From positions 1 to 35,832 of the forward strand of contig CAYSCH010000049.1 in NCBI GenBank assembly GCA_964429355.1: 35,832 bases of DNA, written 5' to 3'. The position numbers and the translations under genes were made by a program. The notes under the pieces are model-generated. The model had not been told where the DNA came from. It was given only the letters and a program-made list of their open reading frames with translations, and searched no databases. Of this stretch, positions 14,569-21,668 are shown one piece after another (positions within the stretch are counted from its first letter, which is position 1; every line of letters starts with the position of its first letter). The stretch comes from JAAYAY01 sp964429355 (GTDB taxonomy: Bacteria > Planctomycetota > Planctomycetia > Pirellulales > Thermoguttaceae).

Positions 14569-17382
14569 ATGAAACGCCTCCTTCTCATTGCCTCGCTGCT
14601 GTTAGGGACGCCCTGCGCGGCCGCCCCTGCCGCCGATCCCGCCACCACCCTATGGTTCGATAAGCCCGCAACTTCGTTTCACCAATCGCTGCCGCTGGGC
14701 AACGGGCGGATCGGCGCCATGGTCTTCGGCGGCCTGGGCGAAGAACGGATCGTCCTCAACGAAAACTCCGTCTGGTCCGGCTCGCGAGACGACGCCGATC
14801 GGCCCGACGCGCACCGGGTGCTGCCCGAGATCCGCCGGCTGTTGCTCGATGGCAAGAACCTCGATGCCAACCAGCTCGCCAACCCCAACTTCACCTGCCA
14901 GGGGCAGGGCTCGGGCCAAGGCCAAGGCGCCGCGGTTCCCTTCGGCTGCTACCAGGTGCTGGGCAACCTCCGGCTGAGGTTCGGCCAGACGGCGGACGGG
15001 CCGTCGCTCCGCTGCGCAAGCGGCCACCGGGCATGGTCGGCCGAGCAGGAAATCGGTTCCTCGACGGACCGCGATTTGCAGACCAAGTGGTGCGTGATTC
15101 ACGGCGGGCGTCCCGTGGTCTGGCAGCTTGACGCCGGCCCGCAGGCCGTGGCGCCGGCCCGGTACCACCTGACCTCGGCCGAGGACGTGCCGGACCGCGA
15201 CCCGCGGAGCTGGAAACTGGAAGGCTCGGCCGACGGCAAGGCATGGAGGCTGCTCGACGAGCACGCGGACGAACCACTGTTTGCGAAGCGCCACGAGACG
15301 CGGTCTTACCAGATCGCCGGGCCGGCCAGCTTCCGCCACTTCCGATTCACCTTCCTGCCCAACCCTGGAATCACGCACTTCCAGGTGGCCGAGATCGGGC
15401 TTGACGGTGTCGCACCGCCGAATGTGGCGAAGGTCGACGCCGAGGAATACTCGAGGACCCTTGACCTGAAGACGGCCCTGGCGACCGTCTCCTACAGGAC
15501 GGGCGGAGTGCGGTTCACCCGCGAGCACTTCGTCAGCGCTCCCGACGAGGTGTTCGTCTCTCGCCTGGCGGCCGACCGGCCGGGCTCGCTGTCGTTTGCC
15601 GTGGTGCTCGACCGGCCGGAGCGGTTCGAGACCACTGCGTCGGCCGAGAACGAACTGCTGATGACCGGCTCGCTTGACGACGGCCGCGGTGGACGCGGGG
15701 TGAGCTATGCGGCGAGGCTGCGAGTTCTCGCCCGCGGCGGCTCCGTCAAGGCCGAGGAGGGCTCGCTGGCCATCGAGGGCGCCGACGAGGCCGTGCTCCT
15801 CCTGGCGGCCGCGACCGATTACCGCGGTTTCGCTGGCCGGCAGTTGAGCGACCCGGTGGCCGCAACGGCCGGCGACCTGGAGCGGGCGGCCAAGATGTCT
15901 TTCCAGGAGCTCCGCGAGGCACAGGCTGCGGACCACCAGCGCTACTTCGACCGGGTTGAGTTGGACTTGGCGGCCACGGACAACAGCCGACTGCCGACGA
16001 TCGAGCGGCTGGCCGGGTTTGCCCAGGGCGCCGACGATCCGACCCTGGCGGCGCTGTATTTCAACTTCGGTCGATACCTGCTGATCAGCAGTTCGCGTCC
16101 CGGAGGGTTGCCCGCCAACCTGCAAGGCATCTGGGCCGAGGAGATCCAAACGCCCTGGAACGGCGACTGGCACCTGGACATCAATGTGCAGATGAACTAC
16201 TGGCCGGCGGAGGTGTGCAACCTTTCGGAGCTGCACGAGCCGCTGCACAAGCTGATCGCATCGCTGGTGGAGCCGGGGCGAAAGACGGCCCAGGCCTACT
16301 ACAACTCGCGGGGTTGGGTGGCGCACGTGATCACCAACCCCTGGGGATTCACCTCGCCGGGCGAAAACGCCGGCTGGGGCGCCACGGTGAGCGGCTCGGC
16401 CTGGCTCTGCCAGCACCTCTGGGAGCACTACGCCTTCACCCTCGACCGCGAGTTCCTCATCTGGGCATACCCAATCCTGAAGGAGTCGTCGCTCTTCTAC
16501 CTCGACAACCTCGTCGAGGAGCCGCGGCACAAATGGCTGGTGACAGGCCCCTCGAATTCGCCGGAGAACCGCTTCGTGCTGCCCGATGGCAAAGTTGCTC
16601 ATGTCTGCCTCGGCCCGACGATCGACATGCAGCTCCTGCGCGAGCTGTTCGGCAACACTGCCCGGGCTGCCGAGATCCTGGAAATCGACCCCGACCTGCG
16701 GGCGGAGCTGCTCGAGAAACGCGCCCGGCTGGCGCCGAACCAGGTGGGCCCCGACGGCCGCCTCCAGGAATGGCTCGAGCCGTATCCCGAGCCGGAACCG
16801 ACGCACCGCCACACGTCACACATGTACGGGCTGCATCCCTACTACGAGATCACGCTCCGCGGCACGCCCGAGCTGGCCGCTGCCTGCCGCAAGTCGCTCG
16901 AGCTCCGCGGCGACAAGAGCAACGGCTGGGCCCTGGCCTGGCGGGCCAATTTCTGGGCCCGGCTGGGCGACGGCCAGCGCGCCTACCAGTTGCTCCAGGA
17001 GCTCCTGCACCTGACTGGGGAGGAGGTCTTGAATTACACCGGGCAGGGCGCCGGCACCTACGCAAACCTGTTCGACGCCTGCCCGCCATTTCAGATCGAC
17101 GGGAATTTTGGCGGCTGCGCCGGCATTGCCGAGATGCTGCTCCAGTCCCACGCCGGCGAGATCGAGCTGCTCCCCGCGCTCACGATGGCGTGGCCGGCCG
17201 GTAGCGTCAAGGGCCTCTGCGCCCGTGGCGGTTTCGAAGTCGACATCGCCTGGAACCAGGGTAAGCTCACCGCGGCGACCGTGCGAAGCCGCGCCGGCAC
17301 CGCGGCCAAGATCCGCTACCGCGATCGCGTGCAGCAGGTCACGCTGCGTCCCGGCGAAAGCACAACGATCACGGGAGAATGA
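14569..17382 (+). CDS. Secreted GH95 alpha-L-fucosidase with an inserted discoidin-like domain
   Basis: The 937-residue protein has a signal peptide (to about residue 21) and the GH95 N-terminal beta-sandwich start ('LPLGNGRIGAMVFGG'). This domain is interrupted at about 145-283 by a discoidin-like insert ('SSTDRDLQTKW...', 'FRHFRFTF..PGITHFQVAEIGL') and resumes after it. The (alpha/alpha)6 catalytic part carries the candidate acid E619 in LWEHY and base D844 in 'QIDGNFGG', plus 'HRHTSHMYGLHP'. The motif DINVQMNYWP (537-546) has Asp at the position that is Asn421 in the Bifidobacterium bifidum AfcA enzyme, while the second Asn (N539) is kept. It should act by inversion on alpha-1,2-fucosyl linkages or, as in some relatives, on alpha-L-galactosyl ones. 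It lies in an operon with the GH29 gene. Confidence 0.93.
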   Translation: MKRLLLIASLLLGTPCAAAPAADPATTLWFDKPATSFHQSLPLGNGRIGAMVFGGLGEERIVLNENSVWSGSRDDADRPDAHRVLPEIRRLLLDGKNLDANQLANPNFTCQGQGSGQGQGAAVPFGCYQVLGNLRLRFGQTADGPSLRCASGHRAWSAEQEIGSSTDRDLQTKWCVIHGGRPVVWQLDAGPQAVAPARYHLTSAEDVPDRDPRSWKLEGSADGKAWRLLDEHADEPLFAKRHETRSYQIAGPASFRHFRFTFLPNPGITHFQVAEIGLDGVAPPNVAKVDAEEYSRTLDLKTALATVSYRTGGVRFTREHFVSAPDEVFVSRLAADRPGSLSFAVVLDRPERFETTASAENELLMTGSLDDGRGGRGVSYAARLRVLARGGSVKAEEGSLAIEGADEAVLLLAAATDYRGFAGRQLSDPVAATAGDLERAAKMSFQELREAQAADHQRYFDRVELDLAATDNSRLPTIERLAGFAQGADDPTLAALYFNFGRYLLISSSRPGGLPANLQGIWAEEIQTPWNGDWHLDINVQMNYWPAEVCNLSELHEPLHKLIASLVEPGRKTAQAYYNSRGWVAHVITNPWGFTSPGENAGWGATVSGSAWLCQHLWEHYAFTLDREFLIWAYPILKESSLFYLDNLVEEPRHKWLVTGPSNSPENRFVLPDGKVAHVCLGPTIDMQLLRELFGNTARAAEILEIDPDLRAELLEKRARLAPNQVGPDGRLQEWLEPYPEPEPTHRHTSHMYGLHPYYEITLRGTPELAAACRKSLELRGDKSNGWALAWRANFWARLGDGQRAYQLLQELLHLTGEEVLNYTGQGAGTYANLFDACPPFQIDGNFGGCAGIAEMLLQSHAGEIELLPALTMAWPAGSVKGLCARGGFEVDIAWNQGKLTAATVRSRAGTAAKIRYRDRVQQVTLRPGESTTITGE

Positions 17383-17422
17383 AAGGCATGGGCTGACGAA
17401 GGTCAAGTTTAAACCGAAGTGA

Positions 17423-17446
17423 AGGGCCCCGAAGGAGGCCCGCCCT
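17423..17446 (+). terminator. Weak GC hairpin after the GH95 gene
   Basis: GGGCC (17424-17428) can pair with GGCCC (17437-17441), and AGGGC with GCCCT just outside as an alternative. There is no T-run. It lies 41 bp after the GH95 stop and 157 bp before the next gene. Confidence 0.2.
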
Positions 17447-17602
17447 GAGGTTGCTCGCCGCCATTCGCAAGGCCCAGACTGCTTGACGGGTGGCAAAGGG
17501 GGTCGATAATGGGCCTTCGAGGAACCGCAAGCCGATTGCAGACCGCGGCGTCGAGTCCCCCTTGGAAATCGTCGCTCCACCCACGGAGTAGAGAGGAAAC
17601 CC

Positions 17603-19220
17603 ATGAAAAGAACACACCTGACGTGGCTGGTCCTGTGCGCGGTGATGACGGGGTACCTTGCCGCCTCGGCAGGCGAACCGGAGCGGCGGCTTCCGTTGCG
17701 GGAGTATCGCGACAAAATGAAGGCGGGCTGGATCGGCCAGATCATCGGTGTGAGTTGGGGTGCGCCGACCGAGGGCCGATTCCAAACGATCATCCCGATG
17801 GAAAAAATGCCCCCATTCTCGGAGGACCTGGTCAACGACGCCTTCGGCCAGGACGACCTCTACGTGGAAATGACCTTCCTCCGCTCGATGGAGCTGTACG
17901 GCATAGACGTACCGATCCGGCAGGCGGGGATCGACTTTGCCAATAGCCGCTACCCGCTCTGGTGCGCCAACGCCGCGGGGCGATCCAACCTCCGCAGGGG
18001 GATCGCTCCGCCCGACTCCAGCCACCCCCAGTTCCACAACTGCGCCGGGGCCATCGACTACCAGATTGAGGCCGATTATGCGGGGTTGATTGCCCCGGGA
18101 ATGCCACAAATCGTGATCGGCATGGGGGAGAAGTTCGGCCGGCTGATGAACTACGGCGACGGGATGTACGCCGGGCAGTTCATGGGCGCCATGTATGCCG
18201 AGGCGTTCTTCGAAACGGATCCCATGCGACTGATCGAGGCCGGGCTGCGGGCGATTCCCGCCCAGTCGATGTACGCGGAAATGGTCCGCGACATGATCCG
18301 CTGGCACCAGGACAACCCGGACCAGTGGGAGAAAACCTGGTCCCTGGCCGAGAAGAAATACAACCAGGACCGCAACTACAACATCAGCGCACTGGACGTG
18401 AAACGGGAAGGGGCCTGGGTACTGATGGGCCTGCTTTACGGAAAGGGAGACCTCGACCAGTCGATGATCATTTCCACTCGCTGCGGCTTCGACAGCGACT
18501 GCAACCCTTCGTCGAGCGGCGGAGTGCTCTTCACCACCCGCGGGCTGGCGAACCTGCCGGACCGCTACTGGAAGCGGCTCGACGAGAAAGCGATTTTCAG
18601 CCACACCGCCTACAATTTTCCGGCGCTGCTCGAAGTATGCGAGAAACTGTCGCGGGAAGCCCTGGCCAAGACAGGCGGGCGGATCGAACGCGACGCCCAG
18701 GGCGAAGAGGTGATGGTGATCCCGGTCCGCGCCCCCCAGCCCAGCCCCTTCGAGAACCTGAAACAGCCCGGTCCCATCGCCGACAGCCGCTACGCGCCGG
18801 AGGAGATGGCTCAGATCACGGCTGGACTCAAATTCGAGCTGGCCGAGTTCGCCCCCGGCTGGGCGATCGAGAACTGCGGGCCAGACATGGACCCCGGCCT
18901 CAAGGACCGCTGGGGAGGAAAAGAGAAGGTATTTGTCACCCATCCGCTCGACCGCACCACCGGCTGCTCGCTCACCAGGACGGCGGAAATCCCAGGCGAT
19001 AAGGCGACCGCGCTCCGCCTGGAGGTTGGTCACCATCCCGANNNNNNNNNNGCTGCGCAAACCCGTCGATACCGCCACCGCTCCCGACGGCTGGCTCAGC
19101 ACCGAGGTCGACCTGTCGTCCCTGGCCGGCAGACGGGTCAAGCTGGAACTGGTCAACGAACCGACCGGCTGGAGCAACGAGGCCGGCTACTGGAGCAAGA
19201 TCGAGATCACGAGCCAATGA
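17603..19220 (+). CDS. Secreted ADP-ribosylglycohydrolase-fold protein, interrupted by a scaffold gap
   Basis: The protein starts with a signal peptide (about residues 1-23) after AGAGGAAA. It then shows the ADP-ribosylglycohydrolase (DraG/MacroD-unrelated, PF03747-type) pattern: 'KMKAGWIGQIIGVSWGAPTEG', an Asp-rich 'NDAFGQDDLYVEM', and 'GFDSDCNPSSSGG', the likely metal-binding second motif. Secreted versions are frequent in Planctomycetota sugar loci and may cleave glycosides rather than ADP-ribose. A ten-N gap at 19042-19051 breaks the frame. The C-terminal part ('LRKPVDTA...YWSKIEITSQ') continues in another frame, so the true gap length must be a multiple of three, and family comparison suggests around 13 residues are missing. 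The gene itself need not be broken. Confidence 0.85.
19042..19051. other. Scaffold gap 1 (ten N)
   Basis: This is a placeholder gap inside the ADP-ribosylglycohydrolase-fold gene. The upstream codon phase and the downstream phase starting at 19053 are compatible only if the missing bases number a multiple of three. Confidence 0.95.
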
Positions 19221-19552
19221 CGGCCGTCAACAGCACAGCCGTCTTGGGAATCGCGCGCCGGGGCCCACTTCACGCCGCTTCACCTCGCACAGGAGCGAAC
19301 TGGCTCAGGCGGATCATCCGGAGCATGGCACCGCTCTGGTCATGGAATCGGACTAATCCTCACGAAGCCATCGACAATCCGTCAGGCTCAAGGTGCCGTG
19401 GAGAAATGCCGAAAGTCTTATCGTGATCCGACAAAATAGGGATTCTGGGCAAAATAAACCGGCGGGCCCGTGCGGAAGCGCTCTCGTGGAGCGTCGATCC
19501 GGTGTGGACCGCAGAGAATCCTGACCACCTTCTCCCTGCCAGCGGAAGACCG
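19221..19552. other. Intergenic region without recognised gene
   Basis: This 332-bp stretch precedes the BON gene. It contains two CAAAATA strings (near 19432 and 19451) that make an AT-richer patch in GC-rich surroundings, where a promoter could lie, but no convincing -35/-10 pair was found. No ORF here has a recognisable product. Confidence 0.4.
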
Positions 19553-19822
19553 ATGATCGCGATGTCAACGACGGAATGCACTTCCTCTCATGAAGTCACA
19601 CAAGCGGCCCAGAAGCGGCTTCACGGCGTCCATCACCCCAACATTCGACGACTTACCTGCCAGTGCGACGAACGGGGTACTCTCTACTTGCGGGGTCGTG
19701 TGTCGAGCTATTATCAGAAACAGCTTGCCCAAGAGGCTGTTTCGGGTCTTGCCGGTGTCGCCGAAGTCGTGAACCAAACCGAGGTGGTCGACATCTCGTT
19801 TGCCTCGCCCGCCCTGGCATGA
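19553..19822 (+). CDS. Small BON-domain protein
   Basis: The 89-residue protein has a single BON domain over residues of about 20-80. The pattern 'LTCQCDERGTLYLRGRV', 'YYQKQLAQEAV' and 'GVAEVVNQTEV' is the usual alpha/beta repeat with a conserved glycine. BON domains bind phospholipid or other surfaces. There is no signal peptide, so a cytoplasmic or membrane-associated role is likely, as in other small planctomycetal BON proteins of unknown function. The ATG at 19553 follows GGAAG; ATG 19562 is an alternative. The gene is convergent with the YjbQ-like gene 150 bp away. Confidence 0.8.
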   Translation: MIAMSTTECTSSHEVTQAAQKRLHGVHHPNIRRLTCQCDERGTLYLRGRVSSYYQKQLAQEAVSGLAGVAEVVNQTEVVDISFASPALA

Positions 19823-19972
19823 GCCCCGGATAGCATCTCCCTGAGCCGAGCGAAGGTAGTCCCGCCGAGTGACACGTCTCTGAGCATTGGCGGATGGACT
19901 GGGAACAGAATCGCGGTGGCAAACGCTCCGGATACGCGAAGATGCTCGATATTCTGACTGGCCAATCGTGAC

Positions 19973-20389
19973 TCACTCTCCCATGACGGTCACCACGATC
20001 GTCCGCCGCCGCGGCTTGATGTCGCATTCCAGGTGAAAGACCTGCTGCCAGGTGCCCAAGGCCATTTCGCCCTCGGTAACCGGCACCGAGAGGGATGGTC
20101 CCAGGAGCGTGGCCTGGAGGTGCGAGTGGCCGTTGCCGTCGTGCCAGGCCTGTTCGTGGCCGTAGTTGCGGCTGGGCGGGATGAGCTTGTCCAGGATCTC
20201 CGGCACGTCGCGCTGAAGCCCGGGTTCGAATTCGATCATCCCAACCGCCCCCGTGCTGCCCAGGTTGAACACGTGGACTACCCCGGTCTCGATTCCGGAC
20301 CGAGTTACCACATGGGCTACCAGATCGGTGATGTCGTGCATGTCGCGATGCCCGCTGGTTTCAATGGAGAGCCGTTCCTGGTGAACCAT
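19973..20389 (-). CDS. YjbQ/UPF0047 family protein
   Basis: The 138-residue protein matches the YjbQ family (UPF0047) over its full length. It shows 'GVVHVFNLGSTGAVGMIEFEPGLQRDV', the 'NYGHEQAWHDGNGHSHLQATLLG' His/Asn cluster, 'LGTWQQVFHLECD' and the basic 'PRRRTIVVTVMGE' ending. Members form small trimers and some show thiamine-phosphate synthase-like activity when overexpressed; the physiological role is unclear. The ATG at 20389 is chosen because AGGAG precedes it and the family N-terminus begins there. The frame stays open upstream through the structured repeat, an extension that is not real. It is divergent from the gene at 20729. Confidence 0.9.
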   Translation of the reverse strand: MVHQERLSIETSGHRDMHDITDLVAHVVTRSGIETGVVHVFNLGSTGAVGMIEFEPGLQRDVPEILDKLIPPSRNYGHEQAWHDGNGHSHLQATLLGPSLSVPVTEGEMALGTWQQVFHLECDIKPRRRTIVVTVMGE

Positions 20390-20438
20390 GGGGGGGTGTT
20401 CTCCTTTCACAAGATCGCGTCTGTCGGGGCGAATACTG

Positions 20439-20613
20439 CTGAATGGCCTTGCGTGATTCCCAGAGGCAATTGCCGCAAGGCGCAGGAGAGCTCGATGGGA
20501 ACGGGGCTGACAGAGTTCGCGGCAAACCACGGATGGAACGCGAGCGCGGGGCAAGCCCACGCGGCTATCTTCCGAACAACCATTTTTTCAGGGAATCACG
20601 CAAGGCCATTTGG
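20439..20613 (+). repeat. Structured dispersed repeat, copy 1 (terminal inverted repeats)
   Basis: The left end (20442-20461) is a perfect 20-bp reverse complement of the right end (20591-20610). G.U-compatible pairs carry the stem outward to 20439/20613. The interior has two blocks shared with the copy at 26625-26807, including an identical 26-bp block starting at CGGGGCAAGCCC. It sits in the head-to-head region between the YjbQ-like gene and the 53-residue ORF. No transposase is present, so it is either a MITE-like non-autonomous element or a structured RNA/REP-like repeat. Confidence 0.85.
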
Positions 20614-20728
20614 GTGCTGTACGGAACACGCTGATTCTAGCGGATCCCCCCCCGCCAGCCCAAGCCCGTGACAGACCAGCCGGTTGCCCGAATTGCAGAC
20701 CCAGCGTACGTTCTTGAGAGGGGATGGA

Positions 20729-20890
20729 ATGGTGGAATATGCCGCAAGACAGCTTTCCGACACCGACTTTGAGGCGTTGGACTCGCTGTCCTTCCGCCTG
20801 GAGAACAGCCTGATGGAACTGATCGACAGTCTCCAACGCAAGCGGCGAGATGGCAACTGGATGGACTCATTCGCAGATGGAGACCCATGA
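20729..20890 (+). CDS. Small protein of unknown function (53 residues)
   Basis: This short ORF has a good ribosome site (GAGAGGGG, 20716-20723) about 5 nt before its ATG. It encodes an acidic, probably helical peptide ('DTDFEALDSLSFRLENSLMELIDSLQRKRRDGNW') with no signal peptide or membrane segment. Its stop overlaps an ATG (ATGA at 20887-20890) in frame with the ABC ATPase. Its position as the first gene of the ABC operon suggests a linked role. I recognise no family. It could also be a leader peptide, though the length and composition look like a real protein. Confidence 0.5.
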   Translation: MVEYAARQLSDTDFEALDSLSFRLENSLMELIDSLQRKRRDGNWMDSFADGDP

Positions 20891-20905
20891 GCGATCATTG
20901 GCGTG

Positions 20906-20923
20906 CACCATTCCATCCTTCCA
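20906..20923 (+). repeat. 18-mer operon-junction repeat, copy 1
   Basis: This 18-nt pyrimidine-rich segment (CACCATTCCATCCTTCCA) matches 24133-24150 at 17 of 18 positions. It lies 38 nt before the probable ATPase start. If translation starts at 20887 instead, it would be read as part of a non-homologous N-terminal extension. Confidence 0.5.
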
Positions 20924-20961
20924 CCGTTCCGCTCGCCATCTCTGAAACCCTCACCCATCCC

Positions 20962-21668
20962 ATGGCCGCCCCACCCCTGCTCCGCCTCGAATCGGTTCAT
21001 AAGATCTTCCAGATGGGAGAAGTGGCCGTTTGTGCGCTCGACGACGTCTCGCTGGAGATCCGCNNNNNNNNNNGGTGATGGTGGGGCCGAGCGGTTCGGG
21101 CAAGTCGACGATTTTGAACATCGTGGGCGGACTCGATACGGCCACCACGGGGCGCGTGTTCTTTCGCGACCGGGAGATGACATCCTTCACTCCCTCCGAG
21201 CTGACCCTGTATCGCCGCGACACGGTCGGATTCGTCTTCCAGTTCTACAACCTCATACCCAACCTTTCCGCGCGTGAGAACGTCATGGTCTCCACTGAGA
21301 TCAGCAAGAATCCGCGCGATGTGGACGATGTTCTCAAGCTGGTGGGGTTGGAGGAGCGGCTGGATCACTTTCCCGCCCAGATGTCGGGAGGCGAGCAGCA
21401 ACGGGTGGCGATCGCCCGGGCCCTGGCCAAGAATCCCGACCTGCTCCTCTGCGACGAACCGACCGGGGCCCTCGATTTCGCCGCAGGCAAACATATTCTG
21501 CGACTGTTGATCGATCTCAAGAAACAACTGGGCAAAACGGTCGTTCTGATCACCCACAACGGGGCTATCGCTCAGGTGGCCGATCGTGTGATCCGTTTGC
21601 GCAGCGGCCAAGTCGTCGAAGTCAAGGAGAATCCAGAGCCGCTTCCACCCGAAGAGGTGACCTGGTGA
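20962..21668 (+). CDS. ABC transporter ATP-binding protein (MacB/LolD type), with scaffold gap before Walker A
   Basis: The cytoplasmic ATPase of the export system contains Walker A GPSGSGKST, Q-loop 'FQFYNL', signature MSGGEQQR, Walker B LLLCDEP and the H-loop 'ITHN', all typical of MacB/LolD/DevA-type ATPases. The ten-N gap at 21064-21073 lies just before Walker A and shifts the frame; the true gap must be 2 modulo 3 bases long, and 14 bases would restore the usual spacing. I place the start at ATG 20962, where family similarity begins. ATG 20887 has a better ribosome site (GGAGA) and overlaps the preceding stop, but adds 25 unrelated residues. The stop overlaps the permease start as GTGA. 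Confidence 0.88.
21064..21073. other. Scaffold gap 2 (ten N)
   Basis: This is a placeholder gap inside the ABC ATPase gene. The upstream reading phase ends at 21063 and the downstream phase resumes at GTG 21075, which requires 8, 11 or 14 missing bases and not 10. Confidence 0.95.

Noticed and set aside
14650..16812. A 720-codon minus-strand frame
   Set aside because: It is antisense to the GH95 gene and lacks any recognisable motif.
17369..19177. A 602-codon minus-strand frame across the ADP-ribosylglycohydrolase gene
   Set aside because: It reads through the N gap and is antisense to a clear family member on the + strand; no recognisable domain.
20390..20560. N-terminal extension of the YjbQ-like protein through the repeat
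   Set aside because: The open frame merely crosses the structured repeat; the family N-terminus and ribosome site are at 20389.
20887..20961. Start of the ABC ATPase at ATG 20887
   Set aside because: It has a better ribosome site but adds 25 residues with no family similarity that include the 18-mer repeat. Kept as an alternative, not the main call.
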